Source: an uncultured Bacilli bacterium
GTDB taxonomy: Bacteria > Bacillota_I > Bacilli_A > RF39 > UBA660
Direction of reading: 5' to 3'
Assembly: GCA_910585915.1 (NCBI GenBank)
Contig: CAJUGF010000027.1
Span: 1 to 21,642 of the forward strand
DNA: 21,642 bases
Shown piece by piece: positions 1 to 6,617 of this stretch. The notes under the pieces were generated by a model, which saw nothing but the letters and a program-made list of their open reading frames with translations, had not been told where the DNA came from and did not search any database. The translations under genes and the position numbers were made by a program. How positions within the stretch are numbered: position 1 is the first letter of the stretch; the number at the start of each line of letters is the position of its first letter.

Positions 1-91
1 AATTGCTTCTAAATCTTATTGCACATTATCTATGCACTTCTTTTTTTAAAATACAAAAATTTATATAAAGAAATAAATTTCTTTTTTAGTG

Positions 92-120
92 TTGACAAGC
101 CCCTAAAAAAACGGTAAAAT
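92..120 (+). promoter_or_regulatory. Sigma-A-type promoter of the cell-wall hydrolase gene
   Basis: A perfect -35 box TTGACA (92-97) is followed after 17 bases by a -10 box TAAAAT (115-120). This puts the transcription start near 127 and gives a very short leader before the ribosome binding site GGGGTG (132-137). Nothing else is seen in 1-91 except an A/T-only imperfect hairpin at 67-84 followed by T's, which might terminate a gene lying left of the window. Confidence 0.8.
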
Positions 121-143
121 GTACGCTTGTTGGGGTGAATTTT

Positions 144-1160
144 ATGAATATCAAGGAGATGTTATTAAAACAAAAAAAATTGTTAAAAATAAATAATATT
201 TTTTTAAAGAATCCTATAAAAATAAATAAAAAAACATTACTAGCATTTGCTTTTTTTATTTTGGGAACAAGTACAGGATTTCGTAATATTAAGGATATAG
301 ATCTTGTTTGTAATAAAGAGAAAGAGGAAGATTTAAGTATTTTTCAAATGGATGATTATGATGATTTGTTAAAGCAGGAACTTTCTACATATTCATTGCC
401 TTCTTTTCCAATTGAAGAAGAAATTACAGAAAAGACTTCTGATGTGGAAGAAGTAAAAACTGTTTCTGTCAAAGATGTATCAATTTTAGATAATCAATAT
501 TCTCTGTATGAAAATATGATAGTTGATGAAAGTGTTATTGCCTTGTATGAGGAAGAGGAGAGAAAAAGAATTCATTCATCAGTGTTAGAAAATTATGAAT
601 TGTCAGATTCTGATTATTTTGTACTTGCTGATAATATTATTGCTGTTTCTAATGAATTAGGTACTGGTTATTCTTCTTATGAAGCAGTGGATCGTTTTTT
701 TTACGATTTGTCTAATATTTCAAAAGAAGAAAAAGTTTGTTATATTTTAGAACACTATGATCTTACTCCTGAAGAATTTCAAGTATTATCTGCTTGTGTG
801 TTAGCTGAAGCAAAAGGTGATGCGACATGTTATGTTGATGCTTATGCAGTTGTTAATACTATTTATAATCGTGTTATTAGTAATTCATGGAGTAATGCTT
901 TAAGTAATTCTTTATATCAACAAGTTATGGGTAAGGGGCAATTTCAAGTAATTGCTGATCAACGTTATTTAGAATATATGAATACAACAGATGAGGTTGG
1001 GTATGATGCAGTGCTTGATTTATTATATTCTGAGGTTCCTATGCATAATTATTTGCAGTTTGTTGCTAATGAAAGAGACTCTGATGGAAAAGTGCAGTTT
1101 GTTCCATCTGGCAATCGATATCATAATCTCATTCGTGATCGTAAGAGTGAAAAATATTAA
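144..1160 (+). CDS. Membrane-anchored cell-wall hydrolase, SleB/CwlJ-like
   Basis: The ATG at 144 is chosen because GGGGTG (132-137) sits 6 bases before it; the GTG at 135 lies inside that site. The 338-residue protein has a basic N-terminus, one membrane segment (about residues 31-46) and a long acidic, probably extended stretch (about 55-140). Its C-terminal domain (about 205-320) matches the SleB/CwlJ hydrolase pattern: AEAKGD with a candidate catalytic Glu at about 222, then YAVVNTIYNRV, then YQQVMGKGQFQVI, which corresponds to the family's VxNRV and QFS-type segments. Family members cleave peptidoglycan, often spore cortex during germination, but vegetative members exist. The sigma-A-like promoter argues for at least some vegetative expression. 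The membrane anchor and acidic spacer suggest the enzyme works at the outer face of the membrane. Substrate and spore role are inferred. Confidence 0.8.
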   Translation: MNIKEMLLKQKKLLKINNIFLKNPIKINKKTLLAFAFFILGTSTGFRNIKDIDLVCNKEKEEDLSIFQMDDYDDLLKQELSTYSLPSFPIEEEITEKTSDVEEVKTVSVKDVSILDNQYSLYENMIVDESVIALYEEEERKRIHSSVLENYELSDSDYFVLADNIIAVSNELGTGYSSYEAVDRFFYDLSNISKEEKVCYILEHYDLTPEEFQVLSACVLAEAKGDATCYVDAYAVVNTIYNRVISNSWSNALSNSLYQQVMGKGQFQVIADQRYLEYMNTTDEVGYDAVLDLLYSEVPMHNYLQFVANERDSDGKVQFVPSGNRYHNLIRDRKSEKY

Positions 1161-1196
1161 AAAATGTCCAATATTTTGATAATATTGGGCATTTTT
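1161..1196. terminator. Bidirectional Rho-independent terminator
   Basis: The arms 1163-1175 and 1181-1193 pair (one G-U) around a 5-base loop, with A's on the left and T's on the right. The site lies between the convergent hydrolase and SEDS genes and can serve both strands. Confidence 0.85.
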
Positions 1197-1228
1197 GTTT
1201 ACTTTTATTTTTTCATTGAACATGTAAT

Positions 1229-2314
1229 TTAATTTTGTTTTGTTTCTTTTAGTATTATTGTTAAGAAGCAAAAATAAACTATAGTAGATGATCCTCCATA
1301 ACTGAGGAAAGGTAGTGGAATACCCATTATGGGTAGTAATCCAATGTTCATTAAAATATTTTGAAATTGATTTATGAAAAACATAAAGATGAAACCAGAG
1401 ATAAAGTAATGTTCTTTGGTTTTTCTTTTTCTTTTCCATAAATTTAATAAATAGACATCAATAAAAAAGTAACAAATCAAGAGTATTAAGTTTCCTAAGA
1501 TGCCAAAGGTGTTAGTAGTAAGTGCAAAGGCAAAGTCTGTTGGGGCTTCTGGAATATAAATTCTGGTATTGTCTAAGTTAAACAAGAGAAATGGGGCACT
1601 ACCAATTGCTGTGAGGGCATTATCTATTTGAAGTCCTTTTTGAAAATTCAGTAATCTTTCTACACGATAGAAAAAGGATGTTCCAATTATTTTAATTAGG
1701 AAGTCTTGATGGTGAGTGTAGATGTAAAAGAAAGAAATTAGCATACTTATTATGAAACATGTTAGGGCAATGAACCATTTTTTAGAAATTGGTGAAGCAA
1801 ACGTTATGGCTATAGCAATGATAAAGTAAAAGACAATTGCTCCAGTGTCTGGTTCTAGAAATACTAGTATGGAGGGTATGGTAATAATAATAATTACTTT
1901 TAGTAAGTATTTTATTTGATCTTTCCATGATCTAAAAATTTGTTCATTTGTTATTTTTGTTAGATATAGACAAAGAATTAATTTCATTAATTCACTTGGT
2001 TGAAAACTGAATATTCCTAAATTAAACCATGCTTTAGCGCCTTTTGTAGTGCTTCCAAGAAATAAAACAGCAATTAATAACAAAATGTTTATTAGATAAA
2101 GGATATGACTGTAATCAAATAACCATTTTATTTTAATTTTATTTTTAAATAATATGAGAGTTATACCTATAATAAAGAAAATGCTTTGTTTTAAAAGATG
2201 TTTAGTATATAAAGGACTTATGACTCTTGCATGATACATGATGAAAAGACTTATTGTTAAGATAATAAGTAAGGGAATATAAAATATAGTATTTTTTATT
2301 TTTTTTGCTTTCAT
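1229..2314 (-). CDS. SEDS-family peptidoglycan polymerase, FtsW/RodA/SpoVE type
   Basis: A polytopic membrane protein of 361 residues with the SEDS signatures in order: KGAKAWFNLG then FQPSELMKL (about 91-112), LEPDTGA (about 153-159), IPEAPTDFAF (about 254-263) and LPIMGIPLPFLSYGGSS (about 327-343). Asp260 sits where the catalytic Asp of RodA/FtsW is expected. SEDS proteins polymerise lipid II into glycan strands together with a class B penicillin-binding protein. Which of FtsW, RodA or SpoVE this is cannot be decided; a sporulation role is possible given the nearby coat gene. It is slightly short for the family, and the usual acidic residue after the catalytic region (GEELG-like) reads TTNTFG here. 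No convincing ribosome binding site precedes the ATG. It is transcribed divergently from the gene at 2372 across a very A/T-rich gap. Confidence 0.88.
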   Translation of the reverse strand: MKAKKIKNTIFYIPLLIILTISLFIMYHARVISPLYTKHLLKQSIFFIIGITLILFKNKIKIKWLFDYSHILYLINILLLIAVLFLGSTTKGAKAWFNLGIFSFQPSELMKLILCLYLTKITNEQIFRSWKDQIKYLLKVIIIITIPSILVFLEPDTGAIVFYFIIAIAITFASPISKKWFIALTCFIISMLISFFYIYTHHQDFLIKIIGTSFFYRVERLLNFQKGLQIDNALTAIGSAPFLLFNLDNTRIYIPEAPTDFAFALTTNTFGILGNLILLICYFFIDVYLLNLWKRKRKTKEHYFISGFIFMFFINQFQNILMNIGLLPIMGIPLPFLSYGGSSTIVYFCFLTIILKETKQN

Positions 2315-2371
2315 ATTTTTATTATGTCTTAAAATTTTATTTTAATCATAAAATGTTTTGAGGTGTTTGTT

Positions 2372-2668
2372 ATGAATAAGAATTTGCCGAATGTTTTTGC
2401 AAATCCAATTTCAAAAAAATTAAAAAATACTCAAGAAACTTATTATGGAAATGATCGAATGGAGAGAAGTGTTGATTCTGTTTCAGTAGAGAGAAAGATT
2501 CAAGCAATCTTTGCTTCTCGAGAGTTTGTTTATAAGAGTAGGGTCGAGATTACAACTTCTATGGGAACTAAGGATTGTGTTATTGTTGGAAAGACAGATA
2601 AATCGCTTTTAACCCTTGATAATGAAACAATTCCTATTGCATCTATTTTAGATATACGAAAAATATAA
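2372..2668 (+). CDS. Small hypothetical protein, possible GerQ-like fold
   Basis: The ATG at 2372 is chosen because GAGGTG (2360-2365) lies 6 bases upstream; the GTG at 2363 overlaps that site. The 98-residue product has no signal peptide or membrane segment. A polar, charged N-terminal half is followed by a compact C-terminal half of alternating hydrophobic residues (about 55-98) ending in IPIASILDIRKI, which looks like a small beta-barrel. This layout loosely resembles the C-terminal domain of the spore coat protein GerQ, whose gene lies beside cwlJ in Bacillus, and a SleB/CwlJ-like gene is close by here. The resemblance is weak, so the gene is best treated as unknown. Confidence 0.6.
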   Translation: MNKNLPNVFANPISKKLKNTQETYYGNDRMERSVDSVSVERKIQAIFASREFVYKSRVEITTSMGTKDCVIVGKTDKSLLTLDNETIPIASILDIRKI

Positions 2669-2690
2669 AAAGGAGTGTAGTACTCCTTTT
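2668..2690. terminator. Bidirectional Rho-independent terminator
   Basis: Perfect 9-base arms AAAAGGAGT (2668-2676) and ACTCCTTTT (2682-2690) surround a 5-base loop. The hairpin lies between convergent genes and overlaps the last base of one gene and the last two bases of the other. Confidence 0.85.
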
Positions 2691-3006
2691 ATATAATTTC
2701 ATCAATATATTTTTTTAATAGTTTGGCATTACTACCAAAAATGATTTTTAATTGATTATCAATTTCAACGATTCCTTTGGCTCCTAAGCGTTCGATTGCA
2801 TCTTTGTCAACTAAAGTTATATCTTTTAAAATTACTTTGAATCTTGACATGTTACATTCAGCATTAATGATGTTATCTTTTCCCCCTAGATAACCAATTA
2901 ATTTGTTTGCTTCAATATGAAAGTCTTTCTTCATTAATTTTATTACAATTAATGAAATTAGTCCTAAAGCAAGTACAATTAAGGCATATTGAATTATTGT
3001 ATCCAT
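2689..3006 (-). CDS. Membrane-anchored PTS EIIB-like domain protein
   Basis: This 105-residue protein has one N-terminal membrane segment (about residues 5-24) followed by a small domain resembling the glucose-family PTS EIIB domain: YLGGKDNI (39-46), a Cys at 51 followed by NMSRFKV, KDITLVD, ERLGAKGIVEI and IIFG. In EIIB the Cys carries the phosphoryl group passed from EIIA to the sugar. Here there are three residues between the Cys and the conserved Arg, while the usual form has two (C-x-T-R). There is no EIIC permease domain or PTS gene beside it. It may therefore be a stand-alone regulatory or assembly protein; transport is not shown. An AGGTGA ribosome binding site lies just upstream of the ATG. 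Confidence 0.72.
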   Translation of the reverse strand: MDTIIQYALIVLALGLISLIVIKLMKKDFHIEANKLIGYLGGKDNIINAECNMSRFKVILKDITLVDKDAIERLGAKGIVEIDNQLKIIFGSNAKLLKKYIDEII

Positions 3007-3025
3007 TTTTTTATCACCTGCTTAA

Positions 3026-3031
3026 ATTATA
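3026..3031 (-). promoter_or_regulatory. Candidate -10 box for the EIIB-like gene
   Basis: Read on the minus strand this is a perfect TATAAT about 20 bases upstream of the start codon. The region 17 bases further upstream is A/T-rich but has no good -35 box, so only the -10 element is called. Confidence 0.45.
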
Positions 3032-3080
3032 CACTAAATTAAAATAAAATAAAACAAAATAATCCGCTTTAAGAGTTAGC

Positions 3081-3107
3081 ACGTATTTAAAAATATTTCA
3101 TAAATTA
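3081..3107 (+). promoter_or_regulatory. Candidate sigma-K-like promoter of the coat gene
   Basis: The sequence AC (3081-3082), a 16-base spacer, then CATAAATTA (3099-3107) fits the known late mother-cell consensus (AC at -35, 16-17 bases, CATANNNTA at -10). The predicted start of transcription is near 3114, which leaves room for the ribosome binding site at 3126-3131. Because the -35 part is so short the match is only suggestive, but it stands directly upstream of a CotZ-like gene, which belongs to the sigma-K regulon in Bacillus. Confidence 0.5.
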
Positions 3108-3137
3108 TTAATGAGAATACATGAAAGGGTGAATGAT

Positions 3138-3590
3138 ATGTGTAATAATAATAACAATAACAATAGTGGATCAAACTGTATTGCTGAAATTTTAAATGTT
3201 ATTTTGGTTTTACAACAAAATGCGTGTCCAGAAAATTGTTTAGATTCTTGTGATCGTCCTGTTTTGGGTGGTGGACCAAATTGTTTAATTTGCAATACAA
3301 GACCAATAATGCTTTATACTTGTGGTTGTTGTGGAACTCCATGGAGAATGCCAATTACAAAGGATTCCATTGCGAATTGTGATGCTACTACAACACCAGA
3401 AGGTGCTTGTTCTAGTGTATTCCGTGTAGAAAAAGTAGATGGTAATTGTTGTACTTGTCGTGTTTTACAGGATAATCCAGATACTACTAGTTTGAATCCA
3501 TATGTTGCTACTAATTCTTTCTTTACAATGGACTTATCTTGTGTCTGTGCAATTCGTTGTTTATCAGATACATATGTAGAATGCGTTTAA
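3138..3590 (+). CDS. CotY/CotZ-family cysteine-rich spore coat protein
   Basis: The ATG at 3138 is preferred over 3111 because AGGGTG (3126-3131) is 6 bases upstream. The 150-residue product is very rich in Cys and has no signal peptide. It begins MC followed by seven Asn. The recognisable CotY/CotZ features are CxxxxLDSCDRP near the start, FRVEKVDGNCCTCRVL in the middle, and a C-terminal FFTMDLSCVCAIRCLSD, which corresponds to the family's TVDLNCFCAIQCL-type ending. In Bacillus these proteins form the disulfide-linked crust or exosporium basal layer. This is the clearest evidence in the window that the organism, or a recent ancestor, makes spores. The Asn run comes from an AAT/AAC microsatellite and may vary between strains. 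The upstream promoter candidate fits late mother-cell expression. Confidence 0.82.
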   Translation: MCNNNNNNNSGSNCIAEILNVILVLQQNACPENCLDSCDRPVLGGGPNCLICNTRPIMLYTCGCCGTPWRMPITKDSIANCDATTTPEGACSSVFRVEKVDGNCCTCRVLQDNPDTTSLNPYVATNSFFTMDLSCVCAIRCLSDTYVECV

Positions 3591-3609
3591 AAAATATAAA
3601 AAGCATTAT

Positions 3610-3637
3610 AAAAAAGAGAATCTAAATTCTCTTTTTT
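3610..3637. terminator. Bidirectional Rho-independent terminator
   Basis: Perfect 12-base arms (3610-3621 and 3626-3637) with a CTAA loop, A-rich on the left and T-rich on the right. It separates the coat gene from the convergent phosphoesterase operon. Confidence 0.88.
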
Positions 3638-3651
3638 GTGTTTTATTAACA

Positions 3652-4542
3652 TTAATCATAGTTGTAAAAGCGATATAAGTTTATGGTTGGTGTGTTATTA
3701 AAACGAAGGCTTAAATTTTCTGTACCAATCCCAGATGATACATACATAATAGTATCATCTTTTTCATATTTTCCTTTTGTGTATTTTCCTGTTTTGGGTT
3801 TATCGATTAATCCTCCTAGATAAGGAATATCAATAAGTCCTCCTAGAGAGTGTCCACTTAATATTAAATCTATTTCCTTGGTATTTATTTCATTTAGTAT
3901 TTCTGGTTCATGAGCAAGTAATATTTTGTAATTAATATTTTGTTCTGTTGTTTCCAGTGTTTTTTGAAGATTATATTCTTGATTTTGAATAGATGAGATT
4001 CCACTAATTTGAATTGGATTTATTCCATTGTCAAATATTAATACATTTTCATTTTCTAATATTTTAAATCCAGTTTCGTTCATAATTTCATTAAATAGTT
4101 CTATATTTTTATAATCACTATCTCCTCGAATAGCTAATTTCATTAATTTGGCATTTATTTTTTTTAGTGAACTTTTTAGAAAGTCTATATTTTTATCAGA
4201 CAGATTAATACTGTTATCAAAAAGGTCTCCAGTGAAAACAACAATATCTCCTTTGGTTAGGTTAATTTGATTAACCATTTTTTCTATTTCTTTTTCATTA
4301 GTTGTTTTTCCAAAATGAATGTCAGTAAATTGAACGATTTTAAATCCATTCCAATTCGGATTTAATTTTTCTTCAATAATAGCTGTTTCGGTTATAGTTA
4401 TGAATTTGTGAATCCAAATGTAGGAATAGCAAAATAATAAAATAAGTCCAATCACACTAAAAAGGATTATTTTTTTTAGTAGGGAATGTTTTTTTGGTTG
4501 TTTTTCTGTTTTGTTTTCTTCTATTATTTTTTCTTCTTTCAT
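3652..4542 (-). CDS. Membrane-anchored metallophosphoesterase-like protein with altered motifs
   Basis: The 296-residue protein has a charged cytoplasmic tail, one membrane segment (about 24-43) and a calcineurin-like phosphoesterase domain of the YkuE/YaeI type. The motifs visible are FTDIHFG (D74, H76), VFTGDLFD (G105, D106), RGDSD at 139-143 where GNH[DE] is expected, LAHEPE (H211) and GHSLGG at 230-235 where GHTHGG is usual. Thus the transition-state His and one metal-binding His are replaced by Ser and Leu, while several other ligands remain. Relatives hydrolyse phosphoesters outside the membrane, but this member may have reduced or changed activity. Its start overlaps the stop of the CPBP gene by one base (TAATG), so the two are likely translationally coupled. 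It is the last gene of a three-gene minus-strand operon. Confidence 0.82.
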   Translation of the reverse strand: MKEEKIIEENKTEKQPKKHSLLKKIILFSVIGLILLFCYSYIWIHKFITITETAIIEEKLNPNWNGFKIVQFTDIHFGKTTNEKEIEKMVNQINLTKGDIVVFTGDLFDNSINLSDKNIDFLKSSLKKINAKLMKLAIRGDSDYKNIELFNEIMNETGFKILENENVLIFDNGINPIQISGISSIQNQEYNLQKTLETTEQNINYKILLAHEPEILNEINTKEIDLILSGHSLGGLIDIPYLGGLIDKPKTGKYTKGKYEKDDTIMYVSSGIGTENLSLRFNNTPTINLYRFYNYD

Positions 4543-5270
4543 TATAATCCAACCATTCCACTTATTATGATTATTAGTAGTGTTAACGTGTTATGGAAAC
4601 AATGTGCTAATGTAGATACAAAAATGTTGTCTGTTTCATAATAACTGAGAGCAAAAAAGAAGGCTAGAGTACTGTAAGGTAAGAGAAAGAAAATTTGTTT
4701 CCAATTTGCCATAAAAGATTCAATTGTTAAGGGATCAAAACTATTAATGACGTGTAAGCTTGCAAAGATTAACGATGTAATAATAGCAAAAAGATATTTA
4801 TTTTTGAATGCTTTTTTAAACGATTTACGAAATACTAATTCTTCAATAAAAGGTCCGATGAAACACATAATTACACCAGCATATAGAGGTAATATTTTTA
4901 ATACTTCACGGTTCTGAGCCTCGTTTCCTGAAATTGCTCCTCCTGTAATCATTAATACGATTAAGTTTGCAAGAATGGTAAGTCCAAAACCTTTTGCCCA
5001 AGTTTTCATGCTTAATTTTGAATAATTTTTTCTGTTTTTAAAAAAGTTTTTCCATTCTTTTTTTAATGATTTATGAAACATTAGTATTAATCCTAAAACG
5101 ACTAGTAGATAGTAGCCTACATAAGTTAAATTAGATAACCAAAAGTTAGGACTTGTGGCCCATTCTTTAAATATTTTAAAATAAATAATTGGTAAAATTC
5201 CTTGATATGCAATAATTAGAGTAATCCCTAAAAAAAAGTAAAGGGGAGATGTTTCCTTTTTTTCTTTCAT
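4542..5270 (-). CDS. CPBP-family intramembrane metalloprotease
   Basis: A 242-residue polytopic membrane protein with the CPBP (Rce1-like, Abi) motifs: EELVFRKS with E143, E144 and R148, FASLHV with H173, and LAHCFHN with H223 and N227. The two Glu and two His residues needed for the glutamic/metal active site are all present, so the enzyme is probably active. Substrates in bacteria are mostly unknown; some members act in bacteriocin self-immunity or process prenylated or membrane peptides. The gene follows the thioredoxin-like gene by 13 bases, has an AAAGGA ribosome binding site, and ends overlapping the phosphoesterase start. Confidence 0.9.
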   Translation of the reverse strand: MKEKKETSPLYFFLGITLIIAYQGILPIIYFKIFKEWATSPNFWLSNLTYVGYYLLVVLGLILMFHKSLKKEWKNFFKNRKNYSKLSMKTWAKGFGLTILANLIVLMITGGAISGNEAQNREVLKILPLYAGVIMCFIGPFIEELVFRKSFKKAFKNKYLFAIITSLIFASLHVINSFDPLTIESFMANWKQIFFLLPYSTLAFFFALSYYETDNIFVSTLAHCFHNTLTLLIIIISGMVGL

Positions 5271-5283
5271 AAGTTTATCCTTT

Positions 5284-5730
5284 CTATTCTTCTATAAATC
5301 CACGATCTTTTAGTTTGTCTACTAAGGAACTATAGGTTGATGATCCAATTAAACGATTAATGGTTGTTTTTTCTGTTCCTTCATTTATAAAAATTGTTGT
5401 TGGAGTTCCTTGAATGTTGAAAAGACTAGAAACTTTGTTATTTTCTTCTTGATTTTTTCTCACTTTTGTTAAGTCGAGTTCATATGCTTCTATATTGTAG
5501 TCATTTAATACTCTTTTTAAAATAGGTTTGTATTCTTCACAATGCGAACATCCATCTTGTGAAAATAGTAAAATAAAAGTTTCTTTCTTTTCTAGTTTTT
5601 GAAATAGTTCCTCTGTAGTAATCTCTATTAATTTATTTTCTTTTTCTTTGGGTTTTAAAGTAAGGAATAGTATTATTCCTAAGAAAATTGTTATACATAA
5701 TGCTCCAATTATAATCCATTTTTTTTTCAT
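5284..5730 (-). CDS. Membrane-anchored thioredoxin-like protein
   Basis: The ATG at 5730 is chosen because AGGTGG lies 5-6 bases before it; a GTG nine bases upstream falls in that site. The 148-residue protein has one N-terminal membrane segment (about 5-25) and a thioredoxin fold with a CSHC active site (C61, C64) in the context LLFSQDGCSHCEEYKP, and a cis-Pro at 110 (QGTPTT). The domain would face the outside. Such proteins exchange disulfides with exported proteins. The strongly cysteine-rich exported proteins of the divergent neighbour operon are plausible clients, although this is inferred only from proximity. It is the first gene of the minus-strand operon. Confidence 0.85.
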   Translation of the reverse strand: MKKKWIIIGALCITIFLGIILFLTLKPKEKENKLIEITTEELFQKLEKKETFILLFSQDGCSHCEEYKPILKRVLNDYNIEAYELDLTKVRKNQEENNKVSSLFNIQGTPTTIFINEGTEKTTINRLIGSSTYSSLVDKLKDRGFIEE

Positions 5731-5747
5731 ATTTACCACCTTTTAAA

Positions 5748-5776
5748 AATATAGCACAAAATTTTAAGAGTAGCAA
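5748..5776 (-). promoter_or_regulatory. Promoter of the thioredoxin-CPBP-phosphoesterase operon
   Basis: On the minus strand, TTGCTA (5776-5771) and, after 17 bases, TATATT (5753-5748) with a TG extension (TGC immediately before it). The -10 box lies about 18 bases upstream of the start codon. Confidence 0.6.
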
Positions 5777-5785
5777 TGGAACAGC

Positions 5786-5814
5786 TTGAATTTCTTAGTA
5801 TGCTGTGTTACAAT
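5786..5814 (+). promoter_or_regulatory. Promoter of the surface-machinery operon
   Basis: TTGAAT (5786-5791), 17 bases, TACAAT (5809-5814), with a TG extension just upstream of the -10 box (TGTTACAAT). It stands back to back with the minus-strand promoter at 5748-5776, so the 110-base gap is a divergent control region. Start of transcription is expected near 5821. Confidence 0.75.
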
Positions 5815-5849
5815 TAGATTGTGAAATTTTAGGTTGGTGACTGAAAAAA

Positions 5850-6617
5850 ATGATGAAAAAAGTTTTTTTGGGATGTCTCATTATAACATTTTGTCTTTAT
5901 TTAGAGAATGTCAATGCTGCATCCTTGTGTGAATACTCTGAACAAGTAGAGCTATCAAATGTGGCTTCCACAATACAAACAGGATATGATATTCAACGAG
6001 TGATTATTGATATGGAAGGTAATGTTGTTACTGGGGTATCAGAAGATGAAGTGACAGATGATTCGATGTATATGTTTTCTACACGATCTAATGTTTATGT
6101 TAATAATTTAACAGAAAAGGTTTATATTCATATAACTTCTGATAAAGGGCTAGATCGAACATATCATTATAGTGACACTATGAATGGAAATATTTCATTT
6201 GATGGTGGTAACTTTGATGAAATTGTTAATTACAAAGTTGAAGTTTTATCAGACAATATTAATTGTAGTAATGATTTGATTCGGACAATTGATTTTGTTA
6301 CGCCAATGGAGAATCAATTTTTCTATTTAAATATGTGTTCTCAAATTCCTGATTTTGAGTATTGCAAACAATATGTGACAGCGCCTTTTATGTCTTCGGA
6401 TAATGAAATTCGCAAAAATATTGAAGCGGCATATTTAAAGTATGTGAATGGGTTAAAAGAAGAGGAAGAGGAAAAGAGTAAAGGATTCTTTGAAAAAATA
6501 GGAGATTTTATTGAAAAGAATAAAACAATTGTTTATTCTATTGTTGGAGTGATTGTTGTTGGAGGGGCTCTTGCGACTGTTGTGATTATTAAGAAGCGGA
6601 GGAGTAGGTTGTTATGA
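5850..6617 (+). CDS. Secreted single-pass membrane surface protein, unknown function
   Basis: A 255-residue protein with a Sec signal peptide (hydrophobic core about 5-18, likely cleavage after NVNA at about 23), an ectodomain of about 190 residues with several Cys, an acidic-basic linker (EEEEEKSKGFFEKIGDF, about 202-218) and a C-terminal membrane segment followed by the basic tail KKRRSRLL. This is type I topology: outside domain, membrane stop, short cytoplasmic tail. There is no LPXTG sortase motif. A GGTTGGTGA ribosome binding site precedes the first ATG; a second ATG follows at once and could also be used. The stop overlaps the next start in ATGA, so it is coupled to the large cysteine-rich protein gene. 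I do not recognise a domain. A role as an anchor or partner for the next protein is inferred from coupling. Confidence 0.75.
   Translation: MMKKVFLGCLIITFCLYLENVNAASLCEYSEQVELSNVASTIQTGYDIQRVIIDMEGNVVTGVSEDEVTDDSMYMFSTRSNVYVNNLTEKVYIHITSDKGLDRTYHYSDTMNGNISFDGGNFDEIVNYKVEVLSDNINCSNDLIRTIDFVTPMENQFFYLNMCSQIPDFEYCKQYVTAPFMSSDNEIRKNIEAAYLKYVNGLKEEEEEKSKGFFEKIGDFIEKNKTIVYSIVGVIVVGGALATVVIIKKRRSRLL

Noticed and set aside
61..90. Terminator for a gene left of the window
   Set aside because: The hairpin is almost purely A/T with a very small loop, too weak to call with confidence.
1023..1439. Minus-strand open frame of 138 codons running from the end of the SEDS gene into the hydrolase gene
   Set aside because: It overlaps two well-supported genes and a terminator, has no ribosome binding site, and its A/T-rich composition explains the open frame.
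2347..2354. CATAAAAT as a sigma-E-like -10 box for the small gene at 2372
   Set aside because: No matching -35 element is found at the right distance and the predicted transcript start would fall on the ribosome binding site.
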